A DNA stretch of 64,000 nucleotides from Loktanella sp. PT4BL (GTDB lineage: Bacteria > Pseudomonadota > Alphaproteobacteria > Rhodobacterales > Rhodobacteraceae), in assembly GCF_003201935.1 (NCBI RefSeq), contig NZ_QJJL01000002.1:124001-188000 (forward strand), read 5' to 3'. The notes beneath the pieces are model-generated. The model had not been told where the DNA came from, did no database searches, and saw only the letters and a program-made list of their open reading frames with translations. Made by a program: the position numbers and the translations under genes. Each line of letters opens with the position of its first letter. Position 1 is the stretch's first letter. Below, in pieces: positions 61,342-64,000 of this stretch.

Positions 61342-63024
61342 TTAATGGCTTTCCAGCGTCATCTCGACCGCGTCCCAGTTTTGCGCCAAAAGGTCTTCTT
61401 CGCTGATCCAGTACTGCACGACACCACGGTCGCCCCACATCCAGTTCACAAGCTGGTCCGAGTGCAGTTGAAGCAGCAAGTGATGGTGTGTGTGCATTGA
61501 CGCAGCCGAACCGATCTTGAAACCAAGCCCGAACATCTGGTGCCAACGGCCGATGTTGGCGATCCGGTAGCGCGTGTCGATATCGTCGCGCACCTCGAAA
61601 GGCAGCGTGGCATAAACCTCGGGCGGTGCATTTGCTGCGGCCACAAGGGTTGCTGTTGCTGCCTCCTGAACGCTGATCAATTCACCTTGGGTGAATTGAT
61701 AAAACGGCTTGAAGCGTCCCGGCTCTGCGCCATTGTCGCGCACTTGGCCGAAATAGATTTCCAACTGTGCGGCATCCTCGGGGCTCATCCTGTCCCACGG
61801 TTCATGTGACACGGCCCAGATGCTGACCTCATCAACAAAGGCCGAAAAAGCATCCTGATCGCGCCGGATGGTATCGACAGCGGCCTGATAGCTCGGCCCG
61901 TATTGCTGGACCCGTTTTTTGGCCTTCTGCAACGTATCCTGGATATCATCGCGCGCCAGACGCACCGACATTGTAAAACGGTAGGCCGTGTCCCAGAACC
62001 AGGGCCGCGCGAAATCTCGCAGGGTGGTACGGTAGTTCTGCGGTGAAAGCTCTCCGGCGGCCTGAAATGGCAACAGATCGCCCATGAGTTCGTGGGCGTC
62101 ATCATCCCTGTTCTGGTTTGTCATCGGCAAAAGCACGAATTCGACAGGCCAGCGGGGGAAGGTATCAGGGGCTGTTTCGCGCGCATGGCCTTTGACGTAA
62201 TAGCCCCAGTCCGGCCCGTGATAGATCGGCACCAGATCCGCGGGCGGTTCGGTGGCGGTATTTCCGATCGTTGGCGAATAGATCACCTTGCCCTGACGCG
62301 GCCCGTCCGTTGCCGTATTCATAAAGAAAGACAGCGCGCCCTTTTGTGGCATACCGGTCGGCAAGAGCGGATCGGGGACTGTATCGAGGTCGATTTGTCC
62401 CAGATGATGCATCGCACGTCCGAATTCATCCCGTGGCCAAGGCGTATCCCCCAAGGTCGGCAGCCCCCCCAGCCAACTGGTCCCGCCGTAATCCACATCA
62501 AGATCGGCGCGTTGCATGCGCACCAATGCGATGCCGGGCGTGCGCTTGAAGGTCTTGCCGCGCAGATCACGGCGGTCAATGTCAGCGGCAATCCGTTCTA
62601 TTTCGTCGGGGGTCAGTTCAGGCAGGGCGTTCTTCTGGATGATCTCATGGACATGGGCGCGGAAAGCATCACCGGTTTTATGCCCCGCCAGACGCGCGAA
62701 AACGATGTAGAGCTCATCATCCTTCAGGTCTTCGTTTTCTTCAACGGTGACCGTCGGGGCAGGGCGCGGCGGAGGGTTCGGGCGCCGCTGCAGCGGGGCA
62801 CTATTGTCTTTTGGAACTTGGCGGGTCAGGGGCGCTGCCGGTACTTTGACAGCTGGTTTGCGCCGGAACACCCCAAAGGCATAAGCCGCGGCCAAGACAA
62901 CCGACAAGAGGCTGAGTGCGGTTGAACGCAAATAGGCATCATTCTGGAGATGCGCATAAATCGTCAGGCCAAGCGTGGCGTTCCCAAGGATAAGCAGCAG
63001 TATCTTGAGAAGCTTCAGGACCAT
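61342..63024 (-). CDS. DUF1963-family protein with membrane anchor
   Basis: A 560-residue protein. Two N-terminal membrane segments (about 6-24 and 33-52), a Pro-rich linker (about 70-92), then a large soluble domain with GGTSWLGGLPTLGDTPWPRDEFG, LGQIDLDTVPD and FMNTATDGP, as in YwqG/DUF1963 proteins. The end has MHTHHHLLLQLHSD and MWGDRGVVQYWI. Biochemical role unknown. Confidence 0.8.
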   Translation of the reverse strand: MVLKLLKILLLILGNATLGLTIYAHLQNDAYLRSTALSLLSVVLAAAYAFGVFRRKPAVKVPAAPLTRQVPKDNSAPLQRRPNPPPRPAPTVTVEENEDLKDDELYIVFARLAGHKTGDAFRAHVHEIIQKNALPELTPDEIERIAADIDRRDLRGKTFKRTPGIALVRMQRADLDVDYGGTSWLGGLPTLGDTPWPRDEFGRAMHHLGQIDLDTVPDPLLPTGMPQKGALSFFMNTATDGPRQGKVIYSPTIGNTATEPPADLVPIYHGPDWGYYVKGHARETAPDTFPRWPVEFVLLPMTNQNRDDDAHELMGDLLPFQAAGELSPQNYRTTLRDFARPWFWDTAYRFTMSVRLARDDIQDTLQKAKKRVQQYGPSYQAAVDTIRRDQDAFSAFVDEVSIWAVSHEPWDRMSPEDAAQLEIYFGQVRDNGAEPGRFKPFYQFTQGELISVQEAATATLVAAANAPPEVYATLPFEVRDDIDTRYRIANIGRWHQMFGLGFKIGSAASMHTHHHLLLQLHSDQLVNWMWGDRGVVQYWISEEDLLAQNWDAVEMTLESH

Positions 63025-63033
63025 CGCATCGGA

Positions 63034-64000
63034 TCAACCGGGCAGCCGCGATGCATGACTTCCCCGTTCACGGTAGGGCGTGGTGTCGTAATGCGACCTG
63101 TAGCATTTGGAAAAATGCGAAGGCGACGCAAACCCGCAGGCCAGCGCCACATTGATGACCGTCATATCGGTCTGCATCAACAGGTTACGCGCCTTTTGCA
63201 GGCGCAGTTCCATGTAATACCGCTTCGGGCTGCGCGCGAGGTAGCGTCGGAACAGGCGCTCAAGCTGGCGGGTGGACATGCCGACATCTCTGGCAAGGAT
63301 CGCCGGACTGATCGGGTCTTCAATGTTTTGTTCCATCATCTGTATCACGCGGCTGAGTTTCGGGTGCCGCACGCCGATGCGCGTCGGGATCGACAGGCGC
63401 TGTGTGTCCTGATCGGTCCGGATCGCGGAATAAATCTGCAGGTCCGCCACCGCATTGGCCAGTTCCTCACCATGATCATCGGCGATCAGTTTGATCATCA
63501 AATCAATCGAGGCCGTGCCACCTGCGGTCGTAATCCGGTTGCCATCGACCACAAATATCGACTTGGTGAGTTGCACTTCTTCGAACTCTTCGGCGAAGCT
63601 GTCCTGATTTTCCCAATGGATCGTGGCCTTCTTGCCGTCAAGCAACCCCGCCTTGGCCAGCGAGTAACCCGCCGTGCAAAGCCCTGCGACCGTCACACCG
63701 CGCCGCGCCTCGCGGCGTAACCAGTTCAGCAGCCGCTTGGTGGTCGCCTTCTGCACGTCAATGCCACCGCAGAGCATGATCGTATCGTCCCGCTCAAGCT
63801 CGTCCAGCCCGTGGTTGACGCGAAAGACGCAGCCGTTGGAACAGCTGATCTCGTTGCCGTCCTCACTGACAATGATCCACGAATAAAGCTCTTTTCCCGC
63901 GGTTCTGTTCGCAATGCGCAGGCTTTCGATTGCCGCCGCAAAGCTGAGCATGGTAAAATCGGCCATCAGCGCGAAGACAAACCGGCGCGGTTTGCCAATA
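63034..64000 (-). CDS. GlxA-type AraC-family regulator, N-terminus outside the window
   Basis: The frame continues upstream past ATG 63966 to the window edge (…GKPRRFVFALMADF), so the gene is partial. N-terminal DJ-1/PfpI-like domain (about 190 residues, AGLCTAGYSLAKAGLL) and two C-terminal HTH units (ILARDVGMSTRQLERLFRRY, then VALACGFASPSHFSKCYRSH). Resembles GbdR/CdhR-type regulators of quaternary-amine catabolism, but the target is not shown here. Confidence 0.85.
   Translation of the reverse strand, partial: IGKPRRFVFALMADFTMLSFAAAIESLRIANRTAGKELYSWIIVSEDGNEISCSNGCVFRVNHGLDELERDDTIMLCGGIDVQKATTKRLLNWLRREARRGVTVAGLCTAGYSLAKAGLLDGKKATIHWENQDSFAEEFEEVQLTKSIFVVDGNRITTAGGTASIDLMIKLIADDHGEELANAVADLQIYSAIRTDQDTQRLSIPTRIGVRHPKLSRVIQMMEQNIEDPISPAILARDVGMSTRQLERLFRRYLARSPKRYYMELRLQKARNLLMQTDMTVINVALACGFASPSHFSKCYRSHYDTTPYRERGSHASRLPG

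Overview
The window is about 64 kb of chromosome from an alphaproteobacterium of the order Rhodobacterales, most likely a marine Roseobacter-group member. Reasons: high G+C coding sequence, a fused IspD-IspF enzyme, the dusB(nifR3)-ntrBC-ntrYX-trkAH-hfq-hflX gene order, LpxI rather than LpxH in the lipid A cluster, the small Rhodobacteraceae-type proteins of the DUF6456 and DUF6477 kind, a non-pyrrolysine trimethylamine-methyltransferase-like gene, and many genes joined by ATGA/TGATG overlaps. The genus cannot be fixed from sequence alone. No rRNA, tRNA, CRISPR array, prophage or insertion sequence was recognised.

Layout. 1-4.9 kb: tail of a HerA-like ATPase, a VOC protein, and on the minus strand a small membrane protein, a secreted unknown protein, xerD and a CNNM/CorC-type membrane protein. 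5.2-11 kb: aroK-aroB, ssb, a lytic transglycosylase, an AraC regulator, and lipoprotein-miaA. 11.2-23 kb, plus strand: a long envelope and translation cluster, pyrH-frr-uppS-cdsA-dxr-rseP-bamA-skp-fabZ-lpxA-lpxI-lpxB, covering isoprenoid and undecaprenyl supply, phospholipid precursor, outer-membrane assembly and lipid A. 23-32 kb: two EamA exporters, a FadL-like porin, a degenerate metallopeptidase-like protein, an FkbM methyltransferase, guaA, an EEP-family hydrolase and the MttB-like gene. 32-39.6 kb: DUF6477/DUF6456 proteins, lipA, two c-type cytochromes, hpt with a coupled small membrane protein, a RatA-like protein, and pncC-pgpA-ispDF.

39.7-51.5 kb, plus strand: nitrogen-regulation block dusB-ntrB-ntrC-ntrY-ntrX followed by potassium uptake (trkA, trkH), hfq and hflX. 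Both response regulators lack the sigma-54-contacting GAFTGA loop. 51.6-52.7 kb: two less G+C-rich accessory genes. 52.9-61.2 kb, minus strand: a membrane-anchored penicillin-acylase-family enzyme and a complete branched-chain amino-acid type ABC importer (livJ, livG, livF, livH, livM) whose genes are translationally chained to two small unknown proteins. 61.3-64 kb: a DUF1963 protein and a GlxA-type AraC regulator cut by the window end.

Most of the window is ordinary core genome. The parts that deserve a second look are: the two small proteins built into the liv operon; a 55-nt hairpin covering the start of the MttB-like gene; the missing GAFTGA loops; a metallopeptidase-like protein whose catalytic Glu position is Val; a perfect CtrA-type box ahead of the FkbM gene; a pair of operator-like repeats ahead of the FadL gene; and three overlapped small membrane-protein genes. 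No stretch longer than 300 bases lacks a gene; the longest gap (27642-27920) holds the CtrA-type box.
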